In this document: positions 46,772 to 55,033 of the stretch, piece after piece
Layout: each line of letters starts with the position of its first letter
Position numbering within the stretch: the stretch's first letter is position 1
The notes under the pieces: generated by a model
The model's database searches: none
What the model saw: the letters and a program-made list of their open reading frames with translations, nothing else
What the model was told of the DNA's origin: nothing
Origin: CAZHFW01 sp964531675
GTDB taxonomy: Bacteria; Planctomycetota; Phycisphaerae; Phycisphaerales; UBA1924
DNA: 64,000 nt
NCBI GenBank assembly: GCA_964531675.1
Contig: CAZHFW010000007.1
Span: forward strand, 62,001 to 126,000
Direction: 5' to 3'
Position numbers and translations under genes: made by a program

Positions 46772-49459
46772 TCACTTCGCGCCCGCAGCCTTGAGCCGTT
46801 CCAGGATCGCGCGTGCGTCCTTGGTCCCCTGGTGATCCTCTCCCAGCACCTTGACGCGGATCTCGACCGACGCATTGGCCAGCGCCAGCGCTTCATCCAA
46901 CCTTCCCTGCTTCTCGCGCACCTTGGCGAGCCAGATCTCCGTCGAAGAAACCGCGACATGATCGGGCCCGAGGATCTTCTTCTGCGACTCGAGGACGCTC
47001 ACCATAATCGGATCCGCTTCGTCGATCCTGCCGCGATCAAACAGCCAGCGTGCGTACCCGAACCGCGCCGCGTTCGACTCCGGATGATCCAGCCCGTTGA
47101 GCCCGACGGTGATCTCCACGCTCTTCTTGTACTGCTCTTCCGCTTCCGCGTGCTTCCCCCGCGCCGCCAGGCAGGACGCCAGCGAGTCGTGCAGCAGGCC
47201 CACGGTCTCGTGCTTCTCGCCAAGCTTGCGGATCCCCGCCTCCAGCGCCTCGCGGAAGATCGCCTCTGCATCCTCCAGGTGCCCGAGCTTCTGCCGCATC
47301 ACGCCCAAGTTGGACATGTCGAAGATGGTCGCCGGGTGATCCGGGCCATTGACCTTCTTGCGCAGCTCCACGACCTGCGTCATGGTCTTCTCCGCGCCCG
47401 CCACGTCCCCCGACTCGTACTCAAAGCCCGCCAGGTTCGACATCGCCAGCAGCACATCGGGATGCGTCGCGGGAAGGAGCCTCTGCCTCGTCGCGAGCAC
47501 TTCCCGATAAAGAGGGCCGGCGCGGTCCATCTTCCCCTGATCGTGCAAGAGCACCGCCAGGTTCGTCATCGCCGCCAGGGTCTTGTTGCTCTCCGGACCG
47601 AACGCCTGACGGCAGGCCTCCAGCGCTTCCTCGTGGAGCTTCTCCGCGCCTTCAAGCTTGCCCGAGTTGCGCGCCGTCGCCGCTTGAGCACTCAGCGTCT
47701 CCGCGAACTCCGCAGCGTTGGCCCCGGTCGCCGCGAAGATCTCCGCAGCTTCCTTGAACATCGCCTCCGCGTCCGCCCACCGCGTCTGCCGGAACCGCAC
47801 GCTCCCGAGCGCGTGCAGCGCCGCCGCGGTCTCCTTGCTCCGGGGATTAAGTGATCGCTGATGCGCCAGCACCGCCTCGAAGTGCTCCGACGCCTTGTCG
47901 AGCTCGCCCAGCGCCGCGTAGGTCTTGCCCACCGCGTCGTGCAGCGAAGAACGCACGCGAGGCCGATCCGCGAACGCCGCGTCGATCTCGCCCGCCGCCT
48001 TCCCGACCACCTCGCTCACCGTGATCTGCCGCCCCTGGGCTTCCTCGGGCGTCGCGCCCGAGAGCATCCGGTTGATCAAGAACTCGTTGATCGACTGCGC
48101 CGTCTTGGCCTCGTCGTCCGCACGGCTCTTCTCGCTCTCGGCGATCTGCGTCTGCTCTTCCGCGCGTTTGCGCTGCTCCACCGCCCGCGCCAATCCCACC
48201 GACGTGCCCACCACGCCCAGGATCAACAGGAGCACCGCCGCCGACATCCCCGCGACCAGCCCCTTGTTCCGCTTGGCGAACTTGGTGAGCTGATACACCG
48301 TGCTCGGCGGGCGCGCCGCGATCGGCTCATCGTTCAAGTACCGCCCGATGTCCGCCGCCAGCTCCGACGCGGTCTGATACCGCCGCTCCCGATCCTTCTC
48401 CATCGCCTTGGCGACGATCGTCGACACATCGCCCCGGCACGCACTCGCCACCGTCCCCAGCGCCGCCGGCTCCGCGTCCGCAATCACCCGCGCCGCTTCG
48501 ATGATCGTTTTCCTCGACAGATCGTGCGGCAGCTTCCCCGCCAGAAGCTCATACAGAATCACGCCAAGCGTGTACACGTCCGATCTGGTGTCCAGCGCCT
48601 CCGGATCGCCCGCGACCTGCTCCGGGCTCATGTAAGGCAGCGTGCCCACGAGCTGCCCCGCGTCCGTCCGCGTGGTCGCCTTGATATCCGAGTCGGTCGC
48701 CCGCGCGATGCCGAAGTCCAGAATCTTGGGCTCGCCCTCGGGCGTGACCAGAATGTTGCCAGGCTTCAGATCCCGGTGAATCACGCCGCGCGCATGCGCG
48801 TGTTGCACCGCATCGCACACCTTCGCCAGCAGCGCAAGCCTCCCGCGCACGTCGAGCCTGGCCTGATCCGCGTACTCGGTCAGCGCCACGCCCCGCACGT
48901 ACTCCATCGCGAAATACGGCGTGCGCACGCCCGCCGACCCCGCCGGCGCCATCCCCGCTTCGTACACCTGCGCGATGCCCGGGTGCTGAAGCCTCCCCAG
49001 TACCTGCGATTCAAACTCGAACCGCTTGAGCAGCGATCCCACCATCAGCTCGGGACGAACCACCTTCAGCGCCACCGTCCGCTTGGGCTTCTCCTGCTCC
49101 GCCAGATACACGACGCCCATCCCGCCCTCGCCCAGCGTGCCCAGGATGCGATACGCCCCGATCCGCTCCACGCGCCCGCCCTCGGCAAGCTCGCGCTCCG
49201 TCAGCTTCTCCGATCCCGTTGCCGACTCGAAGAGCTCCACCGACGTCGACGCAATCCCCGCCAGCGTCGGCTCGTCGTGCGCGCTCGACGCAGCCTCCGT
49301 GCCCGGCGCCAGCGTGGCCGACTCAAGCTGCGTAATCGCGCGGTCCACGTTCGTGCGCAATGTCGCGTCCGTGCCGCAGCGGGTCCGCAGGAACGCCTCG
49401 CGCTCCGCACCCGCCAGCCGCACCGCCTCTTTCGCGATCTCGAACGAATCTGAACGCAT
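46772..49459 (-). CDS. Ser/Thr protein kinase with TPR sensor tail
   Basis: An 895-residue Hanks-type kinase. The kinase domain (about residues 100-385) has the Gly loop LGEGGMGVVYLA, Lys132 in VALK, His228-Arg229-Asp230 with LKPGN, DFG at 248-250, and GTLPYMSPEQ. A membrane helix lies at 401-424, a coiled coil near 430-460, and many TPR repeats fill 480-890 (e.g. LNPRSKETAAALHALGSV, FGPESNKTLAAMTNLAVLLHDQGK). The TPR part resembles the kinesin-light-chain type. TPR repeats after the helix would be extracytoplasmic and might sense a ligand. The start at 49459 is chosen because GGGAGG precedes it; a long upstream extension would be unlike the family. Confidence 0.93.
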   Translation of the reverse strand: MRSDSFEIAKEAVRLAGAEREAFLRTRCGTDATLRTNVDRAITQLESATLAPGTEAASSAHDEPTLAGIASTSVELFESATGSEKLTERELAEGGRVERIGAYRILGTLGEGGMGVVYLAEQEKPKRTVALKVVRPELMVGSLLKRFEFESQVLGRLQHPGIAQVYEAGMAPAGSAGVRTPYFAMEYVRGVALTEYADQARLDVRGRLALLAKVCDAVQHAHARGVIHRDLKPGNILVTPEGEPKILDFGIARATDSDIKATTRTDAGQLVGTLPYMSPEQVAGDPEALDTRSDVYTLGVILYELLAGKLPHDLSRKTIIEAARVIADAEPAALGTVASACRGDVSTIVAKAMEKDRERRYQTASELAADIGRYLNDEPIAARPPSTVYQLTKFAKRNKGLVAGMSAAVLLLILGVVGTSVGLARAVEQRKRAEEQTQIAESEKSRADDEAKTAQSINEFLINRMLSGATPEEAQGRQITVSEVVGKAAGEIDAAFADRPRVRSSLHDAVGKTYAALGELDKASEHFEAVLAHQRSLNPRSKETAAALHALGSVRFRQTRWADAEAMFKEAAEIFAATGANAAEFAETLSAQAATARNSGKLEGAEKLHEEALEACRQAFGPESNKTLAAMTNLAVLLHDQGKMDRAGPLYREVLATRQRLLPATHPDVLLAMSNLAGFEYESGDVAGAEKTMTQVVELRKKVNGPDHPATIFDMSNLGVMRQKLGHLEDAEAIFREALEAGIRKLGEKHETVGLLHDSLASCLAARGKHAEAEEQYKKSVEITVGLNGLDHPESNAARFGYARWLFDRGRIDEADPIMVSVLESQKKILGPDHVAVSSTEIWLAKVREKQGRLDEALALANASVEIRVKVLGEDHQGTKDARAILERLKAAGAK

Positions 49460-49623
49460 GCCCCTCCCGCCCCGATCTTCGCGGCAGCCGCCGCCACCCC
49501 CATCTTGCACGACCGTTCGGATTCCGCAACCCGCCCAGCCGAGCCCCACGCAACCAGTTGTTATCGGACGTCTATGCCGTCCCGGACCCCCCAATGTCAC
49601 GGAACCTGCCCGTTCCGTGTGCG

Positions 49624-49639
49624 TATCAAAGTGATATCA
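49624..49639 (+). promoter_or_regulatory. Operator-like TATCA repeats before SPFH gene
   Basis: TATCA, AAG, then TGATATCA. TATCA occurs twice, exactly 11 bp apart, and TGATA is an inverted partner of the first; TGATATCA is a palindrome. One-turn spacing of short half sites is what ribbon-helix-helix proteins bind, and such a protein is encoded in this operon. A further CGATA follows at 49643-49647. Confidence 0.5.
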
Positions 49640-49665
49640 TTCCGATAGAGGCCCTGCCTGCTCCT

Positions 49666-49670
49666 GGAGG
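49666..49670 (+). promoter_or_regulatory. Shine-Dalgarno GGAGG of SPFH gene
   Basis: GGAGG lies 4 nt before the ATG at 49675 and rules out longer starts that would overlap the divergent kinase gene. Confidence 0.65.
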
Positions 49671-49674
49671 TTCC

Positions 49675-50568
49675 ATGACCATCGAAACCAATGCCAATCC
49701 CCGCAAAGGCGGCCCCGTCCTGGCCGCTGGTGTCGCCACCTTTGCCCTTCTGCTGGCGGTCGTCATCACCTGCGCCAGGCTCGACACCCACAACCCGTCC
49801 GTGATCTACCGAGGTCTGGCCATCGCTGGCGGCCTGGGCATGCTCGCGATCCTGGTCTTCCTCTTCGGACTGACCATCGTCGTCCCCAACGTCGCACGCG
49901 TCATCGTGCTCTTTGGCACCTACGTCGGCACCATCAAGACGCCGGGCTTCTGGTGGGTCAACCCCTTCACCACGCGCACCCAGGTCTCCCTCCGCACCCG
50001 CAACCGCGTCACGCCCACCATCAAGGTGAACGACGTCCGCGGCAACCCCATCGAGATCGCCGCGGTCGTCGTCTGGCAGGTCGTCGACACCGCCAAGGCC
50101 ACCTTCGACGTCGACAGCTACCAGACCTTCGTCGACACCCAGTGCGAGTCGGCGCTCCGCCACCTCGCCTCCATCTACCCCTACGACACCTCCACCGATC
50201 ACGAGGTCTCGCTCCGCGGCTCGACCGACGACGTGAGCAAGGCCCTCACCGCCGAACTCCAGGAACGCGTCGCGCAGGCCGGCATCCACATCCAGGAAAC
50301 CCGCCTCTCGCACCTGGCCTACGCCCCCGAGATCGCGGGCGCGATGCTCCGCCGTCAGCAGGCCGACGCGGTCGTCGCGGCCCGCTTCCGCATCGTCGAA
50401 GGCGCGGTGGGCATGGTTGAGTCCGCGCTGGAACATCTTGAGAAGGGCGGCAAGATCAACCTCGATGACGAGCGCAAGGCCGCCATGGTCTCCAACCTCA
50501 TGGTCGTGCTCTGTGGCGAGCACGGCGCCCAACCCGTCGTGAACACCGGCACGCTCTACAACGGCTGA
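49675..50568 (+). CDS. SPFH/band 7 membrane protein
   Basis: A 297-residue protein. Two N-terminal membrane segments (LAAGVATFALLLAVVITCA and LAIAGGLGMLAILVFLFGLTIVV) precede an SPFH domain (NVARVIVLFGTYVGTIKTPGFWWVNPF, then NPIEIAAVVVWQVVDTAKATFDVDSY and LQERVAQAGIHIQETRLSHLAYAPEIAGAMLRRQQADAVV). SPFH proteins form large membrane microdomain cages. The tail is short. It is followed 34 bp later by a ribbon-helix-helix gene and preceded by an operator-like repeat; this gene pair is recurrent in bacteria, by my recollection. Function beyond membrane organisation is unknown. Confidence 0.88.
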   Translation: MTIETNANPRKGGPVLAAGVATFALLLAVVITCARLDTHNPSVIYRGLAIAGGLGMLAILVFLFGLTIVVPNVARVIVLFGTYVGTIKTPGFWWVNPFTTRTQVSLRTRNRVTPTIKVNDVRGNPIEIAAVVVWQVVDTAKATFDVDSYQTFVDTQCESALRHLASIYPYDTSTDHEVSLRGSTDDVSKALTAELQERVAQAGIHIQETRLSHLAYAPEIAGAMLRRQQADAVVAARFRIVEGAVGMVESALEHLEKGGKINLDDERKAAMVSNLMVVLCGEHGAQPVVNTGTLYNG

Positions 50569-50602
50569 TCACCAACGCCAGCCCAAGGCAGGACGCCTCC
50601 CG

Positions 50603-50809
50603 ATGCCCCCCGAGGAACGCAAAGCTTTCCTGCTCCGCATCCCGCCGGAGCTCTGGGAACGCATCAACCGCGTCGCCCAGAGTGAGCTGCGCTCCGTGAA
50701 CGCCCAGATCGAGTTCATGCTGCGTGAACAGCTCCGCGCCCGCGGCGCCGCTCCCCCGGAGCCCCCATCGGGAGCCCCTCCTCAGGATCACTCGTCCTTG
50801 CCGACGTAG
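50603..50809 (+). CDS. Ribbon-helix-helix (Arc/MetJ-like) DNA-binding protein
   Basis: A 68-residue protein. The N-terminal strand KAFLLRIPPELWERINRVA followed by the two helices LRSVNAQIEFMLREQLRARG is the Arc-type ribbon-helix-helix fold, which binds DNA as a dimer. The last 20 residues are Pro-rich and disordered. It is 34 bp after the SPFH gene in the same operon and probably represses it through the operator-like repeat at 49624. Its 3' end overlaps the end of the ChaN-like gene on the other strand by 22 bp. Confidence 0.8.
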   Translation: MPPEERKAFLLRIPPELWERINRVAQSELRSVNAQIEFMLREQLRARGAAPPEPPSGAPPQDHSSLPT

Positions 50810-51783
50810 ACCACAAAGTCCCCGCGCTCGCGGTCTTCGCTCCGGAGCGTCTCCGAAGAAGCATCCACCACGCTGATGATCACGACCTTGGTCCCAGGCT
50901 TGAGCTTGCCCAGCGCCTGAACCAGGCCACCCGAAAAGTCCGAGTGGAACCGCCCGACCACGTGCACCACCGGCGTGCCGTCACGTTCAATCCCGCGTGC
51001 GATCGACTCGGCCATCGTCCAGTCCCAGAGCGATTGCGCCCGGAAGCCCGAGTCGAGCCTCTTCTTGAGCTGTTCGGGCGTCTCTTCCTTCTTCGGCCCG
51101 CCGTGAGACGCCATCGCGGGATCGGACATGATCGCGTCGTAGTCCGTGCGGTACTTCCCGGTCGGGAGCTCGTCGGGAATGCGGAACAGCCGGCGCTGCT
51201 CGTCGGTGAGCGAGCGGAGCTTCTCATACGACTCCTTGCTCGCAGCGGTCACATACGTCCGCGGCGCGTTGGACGCGATCACCGGCCTGTTGTGCGTCTT
51301 GGCGCTCTGCACCATCGCGCGATGTCCGGGCGGATAGATCGCGTCGCTGGTGCGCCGGGTCGCCTTCAGGAAGCCGTTCTCATCTACGAGCCCGCGGAGA
51401 TAGTCATCCACCCGCGCCTGCTCGTCGCGGTTGAAGAACTCCATGCTCAGCACCGCGCGGTCGCGCCGCGCCAGCACGTCAGTCCACACTTCCGCGCGCA
51501 GCGCCAGCCCGAGCGGATGCCCATGGTTCTCGCCGATGATCACCGCGTCCGCACCCGCCGCGGCGCTGATCATGCTCTCCCATGAGACGACGCTCCCGTC
51601 GCTCCCGCGGAACAGCTTCAGCTCGCGGGCCTGCTTGCCCAGGGAGGGGTCGGCGATCGTGAGCGCCTTGGTGGGCTGATCGACGGGCGCTGGCGTCGAT
51701 GCACAGCCCGTGATCCCCGCGGAGGCGATCACCAGAAGGCTCATCATCAATCCGCCCGCCAGCCGGTTGGGGTGCTTCTTCAT
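50788..51783 (-). CDS. ChaN-like (DUF399) lipoprotein
   Basis: A 331-residue predicted lipoprotein. The signal LLVIASAGITGC gives an acylated Cys near residue 27. The ChaN/DUF399 domain has ADAVIIGENHGHPLGLALRAEVW, LSMEFFNRDEQARVDDYLRG, HNRPVIASNAPR and VHVVGRFHSD. ChaN proteins bind haem and are proposed to work in iron uptake; the histidines of GENHGH and GRFH fit that. A TAGGCT box lies 9 nt before the ATG. It is tail-to-tail with the RHH gene. Confidence 0.85.
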   Translation of the reverse strand: MKKHPNRLAGGLMMSLLVIASAGITGCASTPAPVDQPTKALTIADPSLGKQARELKLFRGSDGSVVSWESMISAAAGADAVIIGENHGHPLGLALRAEVWTDVLARRDRAVLSMEFFNRDEQARVDDYLRGLVDENGFLKATRRTSDAIYPPGHRAMVQSAKTHNRPVIASNAPRTYVTAASKESYEKLRSLTDEQRRLFRIPDELPTGKYRTDYDAIMSDPAMASHGGPKKEETPEQLKKRLDSGFRAQSLWDWTMAESIARGIERDGTPVVHVVGRFHSDFSGGLVQALGKLKPGTKVVIISVVDASSETLRSEDRERGDFVVYVGKDE

Positions 51784-51860
51784 GGGGAAGGGAGCCTACC
51801 ACCGCAGCCCTCCGACCAGGGGGCCTTCGCGCCCGCATCGGCCGGCCCGGCGTCACTTCC

Positions 51861-51890
51861 AAAAGCGAAAAACGGCCCTTGCGGGGCCGT
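51861..51890 (-). terminator. Terminator of tRNA-Ala
   Basis: On the minus strand ACGGCCC and GGGCCGT pair with a short loop, followed by TTTTCGCTTTT. It lies 16 bp past the tRNA end. Confidence 0.75.
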
Positions 51891-51906
51891 CTTTCGTCGA
51901 CTCAAG

Positions 51907-51981
51907 TGGAGGCAAGGGGACTCGAACCCCTGACCTCATCCATGCCATGGATGCGCTCTACCAAAACTGAGCTATGCCCCC
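51907..51981 (-). tRNA. tRNA-Ala (GGC)
   Basis: The acceptor stem GGGGGCA pairs with TGCCTCC, one G-T wobble included, with discriminator A. The D arm is GCTC/GAGC with a 10-base loop. The anticodon stem CATCC/GGATG holds the loop ATGGCAT, so the anticodon is GGC (Ala). The T arm is AGGGG TTCGAGT CCCCT. CCA is not encoded. Length is 75 nt. Confidence 0.93.
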
Positions 51982-52086
51982 AATAAAAACCAGGGCTTCC
52001 ACATTGTCGTCCGGCGTTCCGCCGGGTCTCGGTCCAACCGTCGGCGTTTGGGGCCGACCGGTTGAGCCGCGGGGTGAATGGTAGAA

Positions 52087-52096
52087 CCCCCCCCCC
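52087..52096. repeat. Run of ten C (ten G on minus strand)
   Basis: A homopolymer of ten C bases between the ppk1 stop and tRNA-Ala. It is noncoding. Length may vary between cells or reads. Confidence 0.7.
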
Positions 52097-52136
52097 TCTG
52101 GTCAAGCTGGCCCAGGTCGAAGGGCTCCCAGGGGGG

Positions 52137-54416
52137 TCAGCCCTCCCGATCGGCCTCGGCGTCGGCCATCAGCGACCCGAAGGTGCCCAGAGCCTCGACG
52201 GAATCGGCCTTGGCGTCCTTGGGCGTGCGTCGCTGGGCGTAATCCCCATCGGGCAGCAGGTCCCACGCCTGGCGGTGGTCCGCCAGGTTGATCTCGATGA
52301 TCCGCAGGAGCTTCCGCCGCGCCTCGGGGCTTCGCACCGGGCACGCCGCCTCCACGCGGTTGGACAGGTTGCGGTACATCCAGTCGGCGCTGGAGATGTA
52401 CCACTCGCCGTCGATGGGGTCTTCCGCGCCGGCCCCGAAGTGGAAGATCCGCGAGTGCTCGAGGAACCGTCCCACGATGGAGACGACCTTGATGTTCTCC
52501 GAGAGCCCGGGCACGCCCGGCCTCAGGCAGCAGAACCCGCGCACGATCAGCGTGATCCGCACCCCGGCCCGCGACGCCTCGTAGAGCTTCTCGGTGATCT
52601 GCGGATCCTCGAGCGAGTTGATCTTGGCCACCATCCGACCATGCGGCGGCAGCTCCGGGTGATCGCTCGACGCGTCCACGCCGATCTTCGCCGCAGCCTT
52701 GGCCCGCCGCTGCGCCACCGCGATCTCCTGGTCCATGAGCTGGTTGAACCGGTCACGCATGTTTACCGGCGCCACCAGCAGATGCTGGTACGACTGCGTC
52801 GCCGCGTAACCCGTCAGGTAGTTGAACAGGTTCACCAGATCCGAGGTGATCCCCGGATCGCACGTCAACAGGCCCACGTCGGTGTACAGCTGGGCTGTCT
52901 TGGGGTGGTAGTTGCCCGTTCCGATGTGCGCGTAGCACCGCAGCCCGTTGCGTTCCTTGCGGACCACGAGCGAGGTCTTGCAGTGCGTCTTGAGCCCGAC
53001 CACGCCGTAGGCCACGTGCACACCCGCGCGCTCGAGCTGCCGCGCGAACTTCACGTTCCGGCTCTCATCGAACCGCGCCCGCAGCTCCACCAGGCACGCC
53101 ACGGTCTTGCCCGACTCGGCCGCCCTGATCAGGCTCTCGATGAAGGGTGAGTCCGGGCTCGTGCGGTACAGCGTCTGCTTGATCGCGACCACCGCGGGAT
53201 CCTCGGCCGCCGCCCGCACGAAACGCTCCACCGACGCGTGGAAGCTCTCGTACGGATGGTGCAGCAGGATGTCCTGCTTGCGGATCGCCGCGAAGAAGTT
53301 GGCCTCGCCGCTCTGCGAAGACTTGCTGCTCTCGGCGATGAGCCGGCGCGGAATCACCGGCCTCCAGGGCTTGTGCTTCAGCTCGGGCCGGTCCAGATCC
53401 GCGACCTCGGAAAGATCGTTGTACTCGATCAGCCCGGGAAGCTCGTAGACGTCCGTCGCGTCCAGGTTCAGGCGGTCCTGCAGACGGCGCAGCATCGAGG
53501 GCGCCGGATCAGGCTCGATCTCGAGCCGGACCGCGCGGGCGAACTTGCGCGCCTTGAGGTCCTCTTCCACCGACTGCAGCAGGTCGACGGTCTCGAAGTC
53601 GTCACGCTGGATACCCGCCGAACGCGTCACGCGGAAGTGCACGTGATGGTTCAGTTCCATCCCCGGAAACAGATCGTCGAGGTTGTTCTTGATGATGTGG
53701 TCGAGCGAGATCAGGCGCACCTCGCCCTTCTCGCTGTGCCCGTTGGCCCCGCGCGAGATCTGCACGTAGCGCTTCATCGCGCCCGGGATCTTCACGCGCG
53801 CAAACAGAGGCTCGCCTTCCTCATCGTCGGGCTTCCGCGGATCCCGCAGCAGCACGCCCAGGTTCTCCGAGAGGTTCGAGATGAACGGGAAGCGGTGCCC
53901 CGCGTCCACCGCCAGAGGCGTCAGCGCCGGGAAGACGTTGTCCCGATACCAGCGCTCCACCCATTCCTTGTCGCCCTTCTCCAGGTCGGTCCAGCGCAGG
54001 ATGAAGATCCCCTGCCGCGCCAGATCGGGAAGGATGTGCTGGGAGTAGATCAGCGCCTGCTCGGCTTGCAGGTCGAGTACCACCTTGCGGATCGCGCTGA
54101 GCTGCTGCCGCGGCGTCAACCCATCGGGCGAGCGGGTGTCCACCCCGGCATGCATCTGCCGGCGGATCAGCCCGACACGCTTCATGAAGAACTCGTCCAG
54201 GTTGGACGAGAAGATCGACAGGAACCGCACCCGCTCGAGCAGCGGCATGCGCTCGTCGGCCGCCTGCGCCAGCACCCGGCGATTGAACTCAAGCCACGAC
54301 AGGTCGCGGTTGAACGTCCGGGGTCCGTCAAAGTCCGTCACGTCAGCGCCCGCCAAGCCCTTGATCGGGGGGCGCGGTTCGAGCGGTCCGGGATTGTGCT
54401 TCGGTGAGGCCGACAT
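52137..54416 (-). CDS. ppk1: Polyphosphate kinase PPK1
   Basis: A 759-residue kinase that reversibly makes polyphosphate from ATP. The N domain opens with RTFNRDLSWLEFNRRVLAQA, then LDEFFMKRVGLIRRQ. The C domains hold the autophosphorylated His in YAHIGTGNYHPKTAQLYTDVG and VHVAYGVVGLKTHCKTSLVVRK. The length is near that of other PPK1 proteins. I choose ATG 54416, preceded by AAGAAAGAG, over a far upstream start. The last 30 residues are acidic and variable. Confidence 0.95.
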   Translation of the reverse strand: MSASPKHNPGPLEPRPPIKGLAGADVTDFDGPRTFNRDLSWLEFNRRVLAQAADERMPLLERVRFLSIFSSNLDEFFMKRVGLIRRQMHAGVDTRSPDGLTPRQQLSAIRKVVLDLQAEQALIYSQHILPDLARQGIFILRWTDLEKGDKEWVERWYRDNVFPALTPLAVDAGHRFPFISNLSENLGVLLRDPRKPDDEEGEPLFARVKIPGAMKRYVQISRGANGHSEKGEVRLISLDHIIKNNLDDLFPGMELNHHVHFRVTRSAGIQRDDFETVDLLQSVEEDLKARKFARAVRLEIEPDPAPSMLRRLQDRLNLDATDVYELPGLIEYNDLSEVADLDRPELKHKPWRPVIPRRLIAESSKSSQSGEANFFAAIRKQDILLHHPYESFHASVERFVRAAAEDPAVVAIKQTLYRTSPDSPFIESLIRAAESGKTVACLVELRARFDESRNVKFARQLERAGVHVAYGVVGLKTHCKTSLVVRKERNGLRCYAHIGTGNYHPKTAQLYTDVGLLTCDPGITSDLVNLFNYLTGYAATQSYQHLLVAPVNMRDRFNQLMDQEIAVAQRRAKAAAKIGVDASSDHPELPPHGRMVAKINSLEDPQITEKLYEASRAGVRITLIVRGFCCLRPGVPGLSENIKVVSIVGRFLEHSRIFHFGAGAEDPIDGEWYISSADWMYRNLSNRVEAACPVRSPEARRKLLRIIEINLADHRQAWDLLPDGDYAQRRTPKDAKADSVEALGTFGSLMADAEADREG

Positions 54417-54537
54417 CGTCTCTTTCTTCCGCAGGCAGACACACAACGCCGCTCGGAACCTGCCGGTTCCGGCGTACTCATCTCTGAATCGGCATCGTTT
54501 GCCACCCACCCGCGTCAGGCGAAGGGTTTTCGGTCGC

Positions 54538-54921
54538 TCAAACGTTCGGGAAACGATAGGTTGCCGCACATCCCGGGGCCTCGGTCACTCGGACGGAAGC
54601 AATGGATGCATAAGGACTTAGCGACTCATTCAGCCGCCCCGCCAGTTCCTCCGCGACATGCCGGGCGACCAGCTCGGCCGAAGGGTTAAGTTTGTCGAAG
54701 GGGGGGCAGTCGTTCAGGTTGCGATTGTGGAAAGGGCCCACGATCTCCCGGAGCACGTCCTCGACGGTGTGGAAATCGCACAGCAGCCCGTCGGTGTCGA
54801 GCTTCTCCCCCGCCACCGTGACCGTGACATGCCAGTTGTGCCCATGGATGGGCTCCCGAACCCCCGCGATGACAAGGGCGTGGGCGGCTGCGAACTCGGT
54901 CTGCACCGTGATCTCGTACAT
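54538..54921 (-). CDS. PTPS/QueD-family protein lacking the catalytic Cys
   Basis: A 127-residue tunnelling-fold enzyme related to 6-carboxy-tetrahydropterin synthase (QueD) and 6-pyruvoyl-tetrahydropterin synthase. The zinc ligands His14, His26 and His28 are present (AAAHAL and HGHNW), as is LCDFHTVEDVLREIV. The usual catalytic Cys just before HGH is missing; Glu23 sits there instead (REPIHGH), as in PTPS-III-type enzymes that act differently on the dihydroneopterin side chain. So a role in folate or queuosine synthesis, or another pterin, is possible. TATCCT lies 7 nt before the ATG. The gene is divergent from the phosphohexomutase gene. Confidence 0.82.
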   Translation of the reverse strand: MYEITVQTEFAAAHALVIAGVREPIHGHNWHVTVTVAGEKLDTDGLLCDFHTVEDVLREIVGPFHNRNLNDCPPFDKLNPSAELVARHVAEELAGRLNESLSPYASIASVRVTEAPGCAATYRFPNV

Positions 54922-54928
54922 GGGGGGC

Positions 54929-54934
54929 AGGATA
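54929..54934 (-). promoter_or_regulatory. TATCCT box 7 nt before PTPS/QueD start
   Basis: On the minus strand TATCCT ends 7 nt before the ATG at 54921. It lies about 30 bp from the plus-strand box at 54964, forming a compact back-to-back promoter pair. Confidence 0.4.
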
Positions 54935-54963
54935 CTCGCCCGCCCGGGACGGCACGCGCTTGC

Positions 54964-54969
54964 TAGGCT
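54964..54969 (+). promoter_or_regulatory. TAGGCT -10-like box for phosphohexomutase gene
   Basis: TAGGCT, the same hexamer as at 16729, lies 64 nt before the ATG at 55034. Here a leader with GGAG near 55024 would remain, unlike the genes with a 6-nt gap. Confidence 0.35.
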
Positions 54970-55033
54970 CCCCCTCGATCCGCCCCAGCCGCTGTCTGCT
55001 GCGGGCGGACCAACTGACCAGACGGAGCCTTGG

